From Acidimicrobiales bacterium (GTDB lineage: Bacteria; Actinomycetota; Acidimicrobiia; Acidimicrobiales; UBA8190), in assembly GCA_035531755.1 (NCBI GenBank), contig DATKSK010000031.1, forward strand, positions 19,027 through 83,026: DNA of 64,000 nt, read 5' to 3'. This document shows, piece by piece, positions 25,756-34,261 of this stretch. A program made the position numbers and the translations under genes. Numbering within the stretch: position 1 is the first letter of the stretch; each line of letters opens with the position of its first letter. The notes under the pieces are model-generated. The model saw only the letters and a list, made by a program, of their open reading frames with translations. It was not told the DNA's origin and did no database searches.

Positions 25756-26733
25756 ATGGTCGCCCACCCCGCCGTGCGCACCGGGCCCGGCGTCGCCCTC
25801 CACCCTGACGTGCGCGACGACGTGCGCGACGACGTGCGGGGCGACGTGCGCGACGACGTGCTCGACGACCTCGGCGCGGGGCGGCGCCACGAGCGAGTGG
25901 GCACCGGGTGCGCCGCACCGCTCGACGACATGGACGATGCGCACGATGCGCACGATGCGCACGATGCGCGGACGTCGGAACCGGGCGAGGGCGACCTACG
26001 ACGGTTGGCACGCCGGGTGGCCGCCCCCGGGGCGACCGCACCGCTCGGGGTCTACCTGTTCCGCTCCGCCGACCCCGGCGCCGAGCTCGCCCGGCATGTC
26101 GAGCGTGTCGTGTTCCTGGAGACCTTCGGCAACACCGCCGAGCTCCTCGCCAAGGAGTACGGGCCCTACGAGGACTCGAGCATCTTCTTCTGCGTCATCG
26201 ACCACCGCCGCATGGTGCCGGCCGGCACCATGCGGGTGCTGCTGCCGTCGAAGGCCGGGTTCAAGTCGTCCGACGACGTGGAGCCGCTGTGGGGGGAACC
26301 GCTCCGGGACATGGCGACGCGCACCGGCCTCGACATCGACCTGGCGAGGACGTGGGACATCGCCACCCTGGCCGTCGCCCCCGACTACCGGGGGAAGGCG
26401 ACGATGGGCCTGGTGAGCATGGGCCTGTACCAGGCCCTGGCGCTCGCCACCCCGCCGTGCGGCATCGAATGGCTGGTGGCCATCCTCGACGTGCCGGTGT
26501 TCCGGATGATCCGCTGGAAGCTGCGCATGCCCATGGCCGGCTTCAAGGATGTCCCCGCGCAGCCCTACCTGGGGTCACCGGCGAGCATGCCCGTGTGGTG
26601 CAACGTGTCGGACACCGAGCGCCGCATCGCCGCCTCGGACCCCGCCCTGCACGCGCTCTACTTCAAGGGCGTCGGGCTGGAGCCCGCCGTCCGGCCGCTC
26701 GACGTCAGCACCGCCGTCGACCTCGTCGCCTGA
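25756..26733 (+). CDS. LuxI/GNAT-like acyltransferase with repeat-rich N-terminus
   Basis: A 325-residue protein. About 85 N-terminal residues are acidic and repetitive (DVRDD units, DAH units). The core then reads VVFLETFGNTAELLAKEYGPYE, PAGTMRVLLPS and TWDIATLAVAPDYRGKATMGLV, in the order seen in the GNAT superfamily branch that includes acyl-homoserine-lactone synthases and exosortase-linked acyltransferases. The start is ATG 25756, two bases after the SpeD-like stop, without a ribosome-binding site, so translational coupling is likely. The true start might be further inside. The substrate is unknown; pairing with a SAM-enzyme homologue hints at acylation of an amino-acid-derived amine. 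Confidence 0.65.
   Translation: MVAHPAVRTGPGVALHPDVRDDVRDDVRGDVRDDVLDDLGAGRRHERVGTGCAAPLDDMDDAHDAHDAHDARTSEPGEGDLRRLARRVAAPGATAPLGVYLFRSADPGAELARHVERVVFLETFGNTAELLAKEYGPYEDSSIFFCVIDHRRMVPAGTMRVLLPSKAGFKSSDDVEPLWGEPLRDMATRTGLDIDLARTWDIATLAVAPDYRGKATMGLVSMGLYQALALATPPCGIEWLVAILDVPVFRMIRWKLRMPMAGFKDVPAQPYLGSPASMPVWCNVSDTERRIAASDPALHALYFKGVGLEPAVRPLDVSTAVDLVA
25807..25971 (+). repeat. In-frame 12-bp and 9-bp coding repeats
   Basis: Five 12-bp units of gacgtgcgcgac (25807-25866) and nearly four 9-bp units of gatgcgcac (25936-25971). They encode Asp-Val-Arg-Asp and Asp-Ala-His repeats in the disordered N-terminus of the GNAT protein. Confidence 0.9.
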
Positions 26734-26768
26734 CGGAGCCGCTCGACGGCGCGTTGGCCGGCTGGTGG

Positions 26769-29186
26769 CTAGGACGCCGACCCTTGCAGGACGTCGTTGC
26801 CCTGCTTCCACAGCGTGTTGACCACGTACGGCAGCTGCTCGGCCCGCACCGGCCTCGAGAACAGGTATCCCTGCACGGCGTCGCAGCCCAACTCCACCAG
26901 CCGCTGCGCCTGCGAGGGGGTCTCGACACCTTCGGCGATGGTGGAGATGCCCAGCGCGTGCGCCATGGCGACGACGGCCGCGATGAGCGTGGCGTCGGAG
27001 CTGTCCTCGTCGTTGAGACTGTCCACGAACGACTTGTCGATCTTGAGGCTCGTCACCGGGAACCGCTTCAGGTAGGCGAGCGACGAGTACTCGGTGCCGA
27101 AGTCGTCGATGGCCAGGCGGACGCCGAGTTGGCGGAGGTCGGTGAGGACCACCGCCGCGGCCATGGGCTCTTCCATCACGACCGACTCGGTGAGCTCGAG
27201 GCACAGGGCGCTGCCCTCGAGCCCGTGGCTCTCGAGCGCGGTCCGCACCCGCCGGACCAACTTCTCGTCGTGGAGCTGTGCGGCCGAGAGGTTGACGGCC
27301 ACGTAGAGGTCCTCCAACCCGGGCGCCTGGTGGCGCCACGAGGCCAGCTGCCGGACGGCCTCCTCGAGCACCCACTCCCCGATGCCCATGATCAGCCCGC
27401 TCTCCTCGGCCAGCGGGATGAACTTCAGCGGCGGGATGACCCCCAGGGTCGGATGGGCCCAGCGGACGAGCGCCTCGACCCCCTCGATCGGGCCGTGGGG
27501 GATCCGGACGATGGGCTGGTACACGAGATGCAGCTGCCCGAGCTCGACGGCGCGGCGGAGGTCGTGCTCCAGCTCGACGCGTTCGGACACCTTCGTCCGC
27601 ATCGACTCGTCGAACACCGCCACGGCGTCGCGGCCGGCGTCCTTGGCCTGGTACATGGCGGTGTCGGCGTCGCGCACGAGGATCTCGGCATCGGCCTCGG
27701 GGTCGTCGCCCGACGCGAAGGCGAGGCCGATGCTGGCGGAGACGTAGAACTCCATCTCGTTCACGACGAACGGGGCCCGCAGGCACGAACGCAGCCGGTT
27801 GGCCAGCTCGAGCGCCTGGGAGACGCCGACCACCTCGCCGAGCACGATCATGAACTCGTCGCCGCCGATGCGCGTGACGAGGTCGGTCGGCCGCACGTGC
27901 TCCTGCAGGCGGCGCGCCACGGCGACGAGCAGCTCGTCGCCGTGCGTGTGGCCGAGGGTGTCGTTGACGAGCTTGAAACGGTCGAGGTCGAGGAAGAGCA
28001 GCGCCACGTGGGTCTCGTCGACCGAGGCCCGGCGCAGCACGTGCTTGAGGTGCTCCTGCATCATCCGCCGGTTCGGCAGCCCCGTCAGGCTGTCGTGCAT
28101 GGCCTGGTAGGCGAGGCGGGCCTCGGAGCGCTCGGCGAGGTGCAGCGCCTGGACGATGCGCATCACCGCTGCGGCGGTCAGCATGATGATGATGAGGAAC
28201 AGCGCCACCCGGTCGCGGATGGAGCTGTAGGGGTGCTGGAGCGTGAGCACCGCGGGGACGAGCAGCCCCACCGCCACCAGGATGATGCGGCCCGGCGACG
28301 ACGCCTGGGGACGGTGCCCGGCGGACTCGGTGAGGGCGCGCATCGAGGGGTGCAACGCCATGGAGCCGGTCGCCACGAAGGCGAGGCCGTAGGGCAGGTC
28401 CAGGAACCTGCCGGCCACGTTCACGAGGTCGATGTCGGCGAACATGTAGAGCGTGTCGCCGGCGAACATGCACGTCATGGCGGCAAGCAGGAACCAGTAC
28501 GACGGGACCCGCTCCTGTTCGGGGCTGAAGGCGATCCGGACGGTGACGACGACCAGGAAGATCGACATCGCGGGGTAGCACACGAGCACCAGGCGCACCG
28601 CCATCGGCACCTGGCGGTGCAACAGCACGGGGTCGATGACGTACACCCATGCCACAGCCAGGATCGCCAGCGCGGCGATCACGCCGTCGAGCACGACGCC
28701 GAAGTGGCGCTGCCGGCCCTGGTGCCGGGCGCGCGAGAAGCCGAGCAGGCCGGCTGCACCCAGCGCGTAGCCGGGCAGGGCGACGAGGTCGGGGACGAGC
28801 GACCGGCTCGAGGAGAGGTTGCCGAGGGTGTGGAGGTCCATGCGGGCGGCGCCGCCGACGAGGAAGAGACCCACCGATGCGGCGATCGCCCACCAGGGCC
28901 AGGGCAGGGCCGGGTGGTTGTGGCGGACCGACAGGACCAGGGCGAGCAGGGTGGCCGCCCCCAGGGCGAACACCGAGGTGGGCTCCGCCGCGCCGAGAAG
29001 CCCGGTGGAGCCGAGGAGGAGCACGACGAGCCCCCCGCCCAGGAACCATCGCCACGCCGCCGGGCGCCACGGGTCCGGTGCGCGGGTGCGTCTGGAGGTC
29101 GGGGCGTCGCCGGCCTCCGGTAAAGCCGCTCCCCCGGGAATCACTCTTAGTGCCGGCGCATGTGGCATCAGTGGGAATATTGCCAC
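26769..29186 (-). CDS. Polytopic membrane GGDEF-EAL protein
   Basis: An 805-residue protein. The first 330 residues hold about nine membrane helices in a MASE-like sensor array. GGDEF is intact (RIGGDEFMIV) with an RxxD inhibitory site (RPTD) five residues upstream. EAL carries GVEALVRWAHP, LELTESVV, LAIDDFGTEYSSLAYL (Glu in place of the usual Gly), LKIDKSFV and STIAEGVET. GTG 29186 is chosen because TACCGT lies 6 nt upstream. An ATG at 29168 is in frame. It is the second c-di-GMP enzyme within 8 kb, and its sensor part is unrelated to the first. Confidence 0.88.
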   Translation of the reverse strand: MAIFPLMPHAPALRVIPGGAALPEAGDAPTSRRTRAPDPWRPAAWRWFLGGGLVVLLLGSTGLLGAAEPTSVFALGAATLLALVLSVRHNHPALPWPWWAIAASVGLFLVGGAARMDLHTLGNLSSSRSLVPDLVALPGYALGAAGLLGFSRARHQGRQRHFGVVLDGVIAALAILAVAWVYVIDPVLLHRQVPMAVRLVLVCYPAMSIFLVVVTVRIAFSPEQERVPSYWFLLAAMTCMFAGDTLYMFADIDLVNVAGRFLDLPYGLAFVATGSMALHPSMRALTESAGHRPQASSPGRIILVAVGLLVPAVLTLQHPYSSIRDRVALFLIIIMLTAAAVMRIVQALHLAERSEARLAYQAMHDSLTGLPNRRMMQEHLKHVLRRASVDETHVALLFLDLDRFKLVNDTLGHTHGDELLVAVARRLQEHVRPTDLVTRIGGDEFMIVLGEVVGVSQALELANRLRSCLRAPFVVNEMEFYVSASIGLAFASGDDPEADAEILVRDADTAMYQAKDAGRDAVAVFDESMRTKVSERVELEHDLRRAVELGQLHLVYQPIVRIPHGPIEGVEALVRWAHPTLGVIPPLKFIPLAEESGLIMGIGEWVLEEAVRQLASWRHQAPGLEDLYVAVNLSAAQLHDEKLVRRVRTALESHGLEGSALCLELTESVVMEEPMAAAVVLTDLRQLGVRLAIDDFGTEYSSLAYLKRFPVTSLKIDKSFVDSLNDEDSSDATLIAAVVAMAHALGISTIAEGVETPSQAQRLVELGCDAVQGYLFSRPVRAEQLPYVVNTLWKQGNDVLQGSAS

Positions 29187-29262
29187 GTTGACACGGTATT
29201 ACAAGAGAAACTCGGCACTATCACTGCTTGTAGTGGGTAGATAACCGTGCAGAGTGGCAATT
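29160..29262. promoter_or_regulatory. AT-rich promoter region with nested inverted repeats
   Basis: This is the most AT-rich stretch of the area. The minus-strand -10 TACCGT is at 29193-29198. Inverted pairs include GTGGCA/TGCCAC at 29162-29186, CACTA/TAGTG around 29216-29235, and ATTGCCAC (29179-29186) with GTGGCAAT (29257-29264). These may be binding sites controlling the GGDEF-EAL gene. Confidence 0.4.
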
Positions 29263-29287
29263 TCCTGCCGGCGGCCTCGCCTTCAGG

Positions 29288-29746
29288 TCAACCGCCGAGG
29301 GCGGCGCAGATGGAGGTCGTCGAGCCGGTGGTGCGGCCGAGGAGCCCATCGGGGGCGAGATAGGCCGTCCCGTTCACCCAGAATGGTCCCCCACCAGGGG
29401 AGATCTGCACGGACTGGCCCGTCACCACTGTGCCCTCCCCGCCTGCCGGAGCGCCCTGGCGCCGGTAGCGGGTGACGAACCGGGTCGAGCGGTGGTCGGC
29501 CGCGGTGACGAGCACCTGCCCGGACACCCACCCCGGCCCGCCGGGGCCCGAGGAGTGGGCCCGGGAGCGAGACGACGAGCGCAGCGTCAGGACGAGGCCG
29601 CTGCCGGGGCACACGACGGCCTGGGTCTTCGATCCCACCGTGGACGCCGAGGCTCCGGAGACGCCCGACACCGCTCCGACCACGACACCGACGGTCAACA
29701 CGGCCAACGAGACACCCGAGGCGGCGAGGCGGCACATGCCACCCAT
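29288..29746 (-). CDS. Small secreted protein of unknown function
   Basis: A 152-residue protein. The signal peptide (VSLAVLTVGVVVGAVSGVSGASA) ends near residue 34. The mature part has two Cys (AVVCPGSG and SICAALGG) that could form a disulfide, Thr/Val-rich beta-like strands and VWVNGTAYLAPDG-type sequence (actual: FWVNGTAYLAPDG). I do not recognise the family. ATG 29746 is used; ATG 29737 is also in frame. It lies downstream of the MpaB-like oxygenase on the same strand after 37 bp, so the two may be co-transcribed. Confidence 0.6.
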   Translation of the reverse strand: MGGMCRLAASGVSLAVLTVGVVVGAVSGVSGASASTVGSKTQAVVCPGSGLVLTLRSSSRSRAHSSGPGGPGWVSGQVLVTAADHRSTRFVTRYRRQGAPAGGEGTVVTGQSVQISPGGGPFWVNGTAYLAPDGLLGRTTGSTTSICAALGG

Positions 29747-29783
29747 AGTGGGCGCCTCATCTCAGCCAGAGGCCAACGGGGCC

Positions 29784-30761
29784 TCAACCCTCGTCCAACT
29801 CGGCCCGCACGACCCGCCGGTGGCCGGTACGGAGCCGCTGGGTGAGCCCGATGCTGGGCCGGCGCAACCCCACGTAGAGGCCGGGCAGCACCGAAGGGAA
29901 CCGGGGGAGGCGCCGGTAGTGCTCGGTCAGCAGGGCATCGAGTCGACGCCCGAGCGCGAGGTCGACACCGGGGTCGAGGCCGAGGCGGTCGCCGAGGCGG
30001 GCGTCGAGGGTCGCCAGGGCGAGCGCCCGCTCGAGGCGCACGACGGGTGGCGGCACGCTCCAGTGGCGGAACCACAACACCTGACGGGCGACCTCCCGGC
30101 TGCGGGCGCTCGTGCCGAGCCGCTCGTCGGCGAGCATGCCCGAGAGGTAGGCCGCGAACGCCGCCCGGTCGCCGGGAACGAGCACGTCGGGGATACCGAG
30201 GAAGAGCGCGAAGGCCCGCATCTCGGCGTGGAAGGACTCGGCTTCGGCCGCGGTGAACGGGCGCACCCAGCGAGTGAACGCGGTCTCGGCCGTGTCCACG
30301 AGCGTGGCCCACACCCATGTCAGCAGGGAGGCGTCATGCGCCGTGTAGACATCGGCAGGGTCCCCGTAGACGCCGGCCTGCCCCGGACCGGCCTGCCCCG
30401 GACCGGCCTGCCCCGGACCGGCCTGCCCCGGACCGGCCGGGACGGCCAGGCTCCCGTGGATGTGGTCGTGGACCCGGTAGATCTGGCGCGCCGCGCCCCG
30501 GGCCACCCGGTCGTCCCCGAAGACGAGGCGCACGGCGGCGTCGGCGGTGGCCCAGGCCCGGCGCAGCGGGCGCGCCTGGAAGCGGCTGTGGTGCTCGACC
30601 CCGGCGGCGACGGCGGGGTGGGCCACCTCCATCACCAGCGCGCGCTGGACGAGCAGGGCCGTGACGGGCTGGGCGACCACCGTCCGCACGATGCTGTCGC
30701 GCCCGAACGGCGAGGGTGCGCTCGGGTCCAGCGTTCCGAGCACGGGCGGCGGGCCGGGCAT
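29784..30761 (-). CDS. MpaB/Lcp-type oxygenase (DUF2236) protein
   Basis: A 325-residue protein. It shows DUF2236 features: LVMEVAHPAVAAGVEHHSRF near residue 45, IYRVHDHIHG, DASLLTWVWATLVDTAE and WFRHWSVPPP. The family shares the latex-clearing-protein fold and binds heme b; members include oxygenases, but most are uncharacterised. The start is ATG 30761, placed 7 nt after TACCAT. A four-unit 15-bp repeat inserts PGQAG repeats in a loop just before the conserved tryptophan helix. Confidence 0.8.
   Translation of the reverse strand: MPGPPPVLGTLDPSAPSPFGRDSIVRTVVAQPVTALLVQRALVMEVAHPAVAAGVEHHSRFQARPLRRAWATADAAVRLVFGDDRVARGAARQIYRVHDHIHGSLAVPAGPGQAGPGQAGPGQAGPGQAGVYGDPADVYTAHDASLLTWVWATLVDTAETAFTRWVRPFTAAEAESFHAEMRAFALFLGIPDVLVPGDRAAFAAYLSGMLADERLGTSARSREVARQVLWFRHWSVPPPVVRLERALALATLDARLGDRLGLDPGVDLALGRRLDALLTEHYRRLPRFPSVLPGLYVGLRRPSIGLTQRLRTGHRRVVRAELDEG
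30376..30435 (-). repeat. Four-unit 15-bp coding minisatellite
   Basis: Four perfect copies of gcctgccccggaccg encode a GPGQA repeat in the DUF2236 protein. They are in frame, so copy-number change would alter loop length without breaking the gene. Confidence 0.92.
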
Positions 30762-30774
30762 CGCCGCGATGGTA
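30762..30774 (-). promoter_or_regulatory. Leaderless -10 for the DUF2236 gene
   Basis: TACCAT (minus strand, 30774-30769), 7 nt, then ATG 30761. Confidence 0.55.
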
Positions 30775-30807
30775 CGCGAGGGCCGCCGTGCGCCCGGGCC
30801 CCCCACG

Positions 30808-30839
30808 CGAGAACCCCCACCGTTCGGTGGGGGTTCTCG
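30808..30839. terminator. Perfect 14-bp hairpin between divergent genes
   Basis: The arms cgagaacccccacc and ggtgggggttctcg are separated by GTTC. The stem is perfect. No T tract follows on either strand (ACTTTGGGG on the plus side). It sits between two divergent promoters, where an ordinary terminator is unexpected. It may be a bidirectional insulator, a small-RNA terminator or a repeat element. Confidence 0.55.
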
Positions 30840-30999
30840 ACTTTGGGGATTGCTGGAGTGTGGGGTTGGAACTGAAGGTGTCCGACAACAACATCGGCCG
30901 GCCCGGCCGGAACTTGAGGCCCGCAGCGCCCAACATTCCGACAACGGCCGGTCCGACCGGACGACCGGAACCGGAGCGAAGTCCGATAGGAATGGGCGC

Positions 31000-31839
31000 G
31001 TGGAGCTGAGCGACCTGAAGGTGACGCGCTACGAGGTGGCCGACGCCGTCGCCACCATCACCCTCCACCGTCCCGAGCGTCTCAACGCCTGGACGGGGCG
31101 GATGAACACCGAGTACCGGGCCCTGGTGGCGCGCGCCGCCGCCGACCCGTCGGTCCGGGTGGTGGTGGTCACGGGGGCCGGCCGGGGTTTCTGTGCCGGG
31201 GCCGACACGCGCGCGCTGGAGGGCCACGTCGAACGGGGCGCCTACGACCCGGGGACGGGGCCGGGCCTGGCCGCGCCCGGCTACGGGGTCCGGCCCGAAT
31301 TCGACGCCGAGCTGGCGTACCACTTCGGGGTGCCCAAGCCGATCATCGCCGCCGTCAACGGGCCCGCCGCGGGCGTCGGGTTCGCCCTGGCGTGCTACTG
31401 CGACCTTCGCTTCGCAGCGGCGGGAGCCAAGCTGACCACCGCCCACGGGCGGCTGGGCCTGCCGGCGGAGTTCGGGCTGTCGTGGCTGCTGCCGCGCCTG
31501 GTGGGCCTGACCCGCGCCGCCGACGTGCTGTTCTCGAGCAGGGTGCTGCTGGCGGAGGAGGCGTTCGAGATCGGGCTCGTCAACCGCGTCCTGCCGCCGG
31601 ACGAGCTCATGGAGGCGGTGGTCGCGTATGCCCGCACCCTGGCGACCGAGGTCTCACCCGCGTCGCTGGCGGCCACCAAGCTGCAGATGTACACCGACCT
31701 CCACCGCGACGCCGCCACGGCCGTGGGCGACGCCGAAGCCCTCCTGCGCTCCATGATGACCGGCGCAGACTTCGCCGAGGGGGTCGCCGCACTCGCCGAG
31801 CGCCGCCCGCCGCGGTTCGCCGACCCGGCCGCTCCATAG
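31000..31839 (+). CDS. Enoyl-CoA hydratase/isomerase family (crotonase)
   Basis: A 279-residue protein. The N-terminal ITLHRPERLNAWTGRM and the oxyanion-hole blocks GRGFCAGADTRAL and NGPAAGVGFALACYCDLRFA mark the crotonase fold. LGLPAEFGLSWLLPRLVG carries a candidate catalytic Glu. It should act on acyl-CoA, as hydratase or isomerase. GTG 31000 is chosen by family length; the open frame extends upstream to 30547. A P450 gene follows 21 bp downstream but has its own -10. Confidence 0.87.
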   Translation: MELSDLKVTRYEVADAVATITLHRPERLNAWTGRMNTEYRALVARAAADPSVRVVVVTGAGRGFCAGADTRALEGHVERGAYDPGTGPGLAAPGYGVRPEFDAELAYHFGVPKPIIAAVNGPAAGVGFALACYCDLRFAAAGAKLTTAHGRLGLPAEFGLSWLLPRLVGLTRAADVLFSSRVLLAEEAFEIGLVNRVLPPDELMEAVVAYARTLATEVSPASLAATKLQMYTDLHRDAATAVGDAEALLRSMMTGADFAEGVAALAERRPPRFADPAAP

Positions 31840-31848
31840 CCCGCTCGA

Positions 31849-31860
31849 TAGGGTGTCGCC
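31849..31860 (+). promoter_or_regulatory. Leaderless -10 for the second P450
   Basis: TAGGGT at 31849-31854, then 6 nt, then GTG 31861. Confidence 0.5.
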
Positions 31861-33060
31861 GTGTCCGAGTGGCGACGACCGGGGACGGCGCTGGCGGCCG
31901 GGCTGCTCGACCCCGAGCTCTACGTCACCGACCCGCACCCGCTCTACGCCCGGCTGCGGGCCGAGGCGCCCGTGTCGTGGAACGACGAGCGCGGCTTCTG
32001 GGCCGTCGCCACCCATGCCGCCGTGTCCGCCATCGAGAGCGACCACGCCACCTTCTGCGCCGGGCGCGGCATCCTGGTCGAGGAGATCGGCACGACGTAC
32101 GCGTCGCCGCCCACGATCATGCACTCGGACCCGCCGGTCCACACCCGCTACCGGCGGCTCGTGCAGCCCGGGTTCAAGCCGTCGGTCGTGCGGGGCCTCG
32201 AGCCCGTGGTGCGGGCACGCACCGCCGCGCTCGTCGACCGGCTCGACGCCGGCACCCCCGCCGACGTCGTCGCCCTGCTCGGCGTGCCACTGCCCCTCCA
32301 GGTGATCAGCGAGATCCTGGGCGTGCCCGACGACGAATGGGAGCGGTGCTACGAGTGGTCCGAGGCGGTCATCCCCGGAGCGACGGACTGGCCCGAGGAG
32401 CGTCGGGCGCAGCTCATGGCGGAGATGGTGGCGTACCTCGTGGGCGCGGCCAAGGACCGTCGGGCCCGTCCGCGCGACGACGTGCTGACCCAGTTGGCCC
32501 AGGCCGAAGTCGACGGCGAGCAGCTGAGCGACGACGAGCTCGGCATGTTCCTCGTGCAGCTCCTCGTGGCCGGCAACGAGACGACGCGCGACCTCGTCAA
32601 CTCGGGCCTCGTGGCCTTCGCCGACCATCCCGGCCAGTGGCCGCGCCTGCGGGCCGACCGTTCGCTCGTCCCCGGCGCCGTCGAGGAGATGCTGCGCTGG
32701 ACCTCCCCGGTGGTGTCGTTCATGCGCACCGCCACGCGCGACACCACGGTGGGCGGCGTGCCCGTGGCCGAAGGGGAGCCGGTCCTCATGCTCTTCGCCT
32801 CGGCCAACCGCGACGAGGACGCCTTCGGGCCCACGGCGTCGGTGTTCGACGTGGGCCGGGCCCCGAACCCCCATCTCGCCTTCGGACAGGGGAACCACTT
32901 CTGCCTGGGTGCCGCCCTCGCCCGGCTCGAGGGCCGGGTCGTCCTCGAGGAGCTGCTCGACCGCTTCGCCGGCGTGGAGCGGGCCGGCACCGTCGAGCGG
33001 ACCCCCTCCTCGGTGGTGAGCGGCATGCGCCGGGCCGAGCTGCGCTTCCTGCCCGCCTGA
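31861..33060 (+). CDS. Cytochrome P450
   Basis: A 399-residue class I P450. The I-helix is LLVAGNETTRDLV, the K-helix is EEMLRWTSPV and the heme loop is FGQGNHFCLGAALARLEG. The helix SDPPVHTRYRRLVQPGF is typical of the CYP sets of actinobacteria and marine relatives. No ferredoxin gene adjoins it, unlike the P450 at 17554. A crotonase lies upstream, so a role in lipid or sterol breakdown is possible. Directly after the stop a 26-bp tandem duplication begins. Confidence 0.92.
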   Translation: MSEWRRPGTALAAGLLDPELYVTDPHPLYARLRAEAPVSWNDERGFWAVATHAAVSAIESDHATFCAGRGILVEEIGTTYASPPTIMHSDPPVHTRYRRLVQPGFKPSVVRGLEPVVRARTAALVDRLDAGTPADVVALLGVPLPLQVISEILGVPDDEWERCYEWSEAVIPGATDWPEERRAQLMAEMVAYLVGAAKDRRARPRDDVLTQLAQAEVDGEQLSDDELGMFLVQLLVAGNETTRDLVNSGLVAFADHPGQWPRLRADRSLVPGAVEEMLRWTSPVVSFMRTATRDTTVGGVPVAEGEPVLMLFASANRDEDAFGPTASVFDVGRAPNPHLAFGQGNHFCLGAALARLEGRVVLEELLDRFAGVERAGTVERTPSSVVSGMRRAELRFLPA

Positions 33061-33107
33061 CCGGCAGCCTTGACGGGGAGGCTTGACCGGCAGCCTGACG
33101 GAGAGGC
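33058..33107 (+). repeat. 26-bp imperfect tandem duplication from the P450 stop
   Basis: The unit tgaccggcagcc..gacgg.gaggc starts at the TGA stop (33058) and repeats from 33084 with a few mismatches. It is another duplication anchored at a stop codon. Confidence 0.75.
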
Positions 33108-33167
33108 CCGACCCGAAGCCTGGGCCCCGGTGGTGCCAACCCCCCCGGCGGACACCGGCCCTCACCC

Positions 33168-33196
33168 TTGGGTCGGCGGCCGCCGCTCGGTATGGT
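33168..33196 (+). promoter_or_regulatory. Sigma-A-like promoter of the cNMP-binding gene
   Basis: TTGGGT (33168-33173) and TATGGT (33191-33196) with exact 17-bp spacing. A leader of about 25 nt with GGGAGG precedes ATG 33226. Confidence 0.6.
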
Positions 33197-33225
33197 GCCA
33201 GCAGGAAGCCGGGCAGGGAGGCACC

Positions 33226-34221
33226 ATGCGCATCGAATCCTCTGTGACGTCCATCTCGTGGATCCCCTCGGAGGCCATCGGGGGTGCCACCAAGCTCCCC
33301 TTCGAGACGGGCGTGGCCCACTACGACCAGCCGCCGCCCGACGTCATCGAGGACCTGGACACGCTCCGGCGCGAGGGCCGCTTCCGGTTCGCCAACCGGC
33401 TCCAGGGCTGGATCGAGGTCGAGGGCGGGCGCATCGTGGGCCACGGCCAGTCGGGCGGGGGGCTCATCTGCTCGACGCTGCTGCGCCTCGGGAAGAAGGA
33501 GGTCGCCTTCGAGGCGGTGGCCCTCCCCGACCTGCACCCCGGTCCCGAGGTCGGTGCCACCGAGGTCACGTTCTTCCAGACGGCGGGAGGTCGCACCGGT
33601 GTGCCCGCCCCGCGCCGGGTGCGTCGGGCGCCCTACGTGCAGTTCGCGGCGCCGCTGGCGTGGACCACGCTCGCCCTCACGGTCCGTGCCGACGGGACGT
33701 CGTCGTTCACGCTGACGGGCGCCAGCAGCTTCCCGCGCCACTGGGTGTACGACGGCGGCGGCAAGCTGGCAGCCAAGTCGGGGATGATCGACTTCTCCAA
33801 CTGGTACCGGCGCGCCTTCGGCAAGCACAGCCCCTGGGGCGACCAGGACTCCGAGGCGCTCACCACCGAGGTGGAGTCGGCGCTCGAGCGCCAGTTGTCG
33901 CTGACGCTCATGCAGGGGGGCGCCAAGCCCAAGGTCCGCACGGTCAAGGCGGGCGCCGCCGTCACCGAGCAGGGCGCCGAGGAGGACGACGTGTTCCTCG
34001 TGCTCGACGGCGTGGTGCGGATCGAGGTCGACGGCGAGCGCCTGGCGGAGTACGGGCCGGGGTCGATGCACGGCGAGCGCGCCGTGCTCGAAGGCGGCCG
34101 CCGCACGTCGACGGTGCGCGCCGTCACGGCGTGCAAGCTCGCCGTCGCCCCCGCAGACCGCATCGACCGGGCGGCGCTGGCCGAGCTGAGCGCAGGGCAC
34201 CGGCGCGAGGAGCAGCGCTGA
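33226..34221 (+). CDS. Cyclic-nucleotide-binding domain protein
   Basis: A 331-residue cytosolic protein. Residues 1-200 form a conserved actinobacterial domain of unknown role (FANRLQGWIEVEGGRIVGHGQSGGG; SSFPRHWVYDGG). Residues 235-320 form a cNMP-binding domain: DDVFLVLDGVVRIEVDG, then the phosphate-binding cassette GERAVLEGGRRTSTVRA with the key Glu and Arg. The Thr after Arg can favour cGMP in some families, but that is only a hint. ATG 33226 has GGGAGG upstream. A class III cyclase is encoded 1.7 kb downstream. Confidence 0.85.
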   Translation: MRIESSVTSISWIPSEAIGGATKLPFETGVAHYDQPPPDVIEDLDTLRREGRFRFANRLQGWIEVEGGRIVGHGQSGGGLICSTLLRLGKKEVAFEAVALPDLHPGPEVGATEVTFFQTAGGRTGVPAPRRVRRAPYVQFAAPLAWTTLALTVRADGTSSFTLTGASSFPRHWVYDGGGKLAAKSGMIDFSNWYRRAFGKHSPWGDQDSEALTTEVESALERQLSLTLMQGGAKPKVRTVKAGAAVTEQGAEEDDVFLVLDGVVRIEVDGERLAEYGPGSMHGERAVLEGGRRTSTVRAVTACKLAVAPADRIDRAALAELSAGHRREEQR

Positions 34222-34261
34222 GGTTGCCCTCGCCCTGCGGGCGCGCCTAGGCAGGCCCGCA

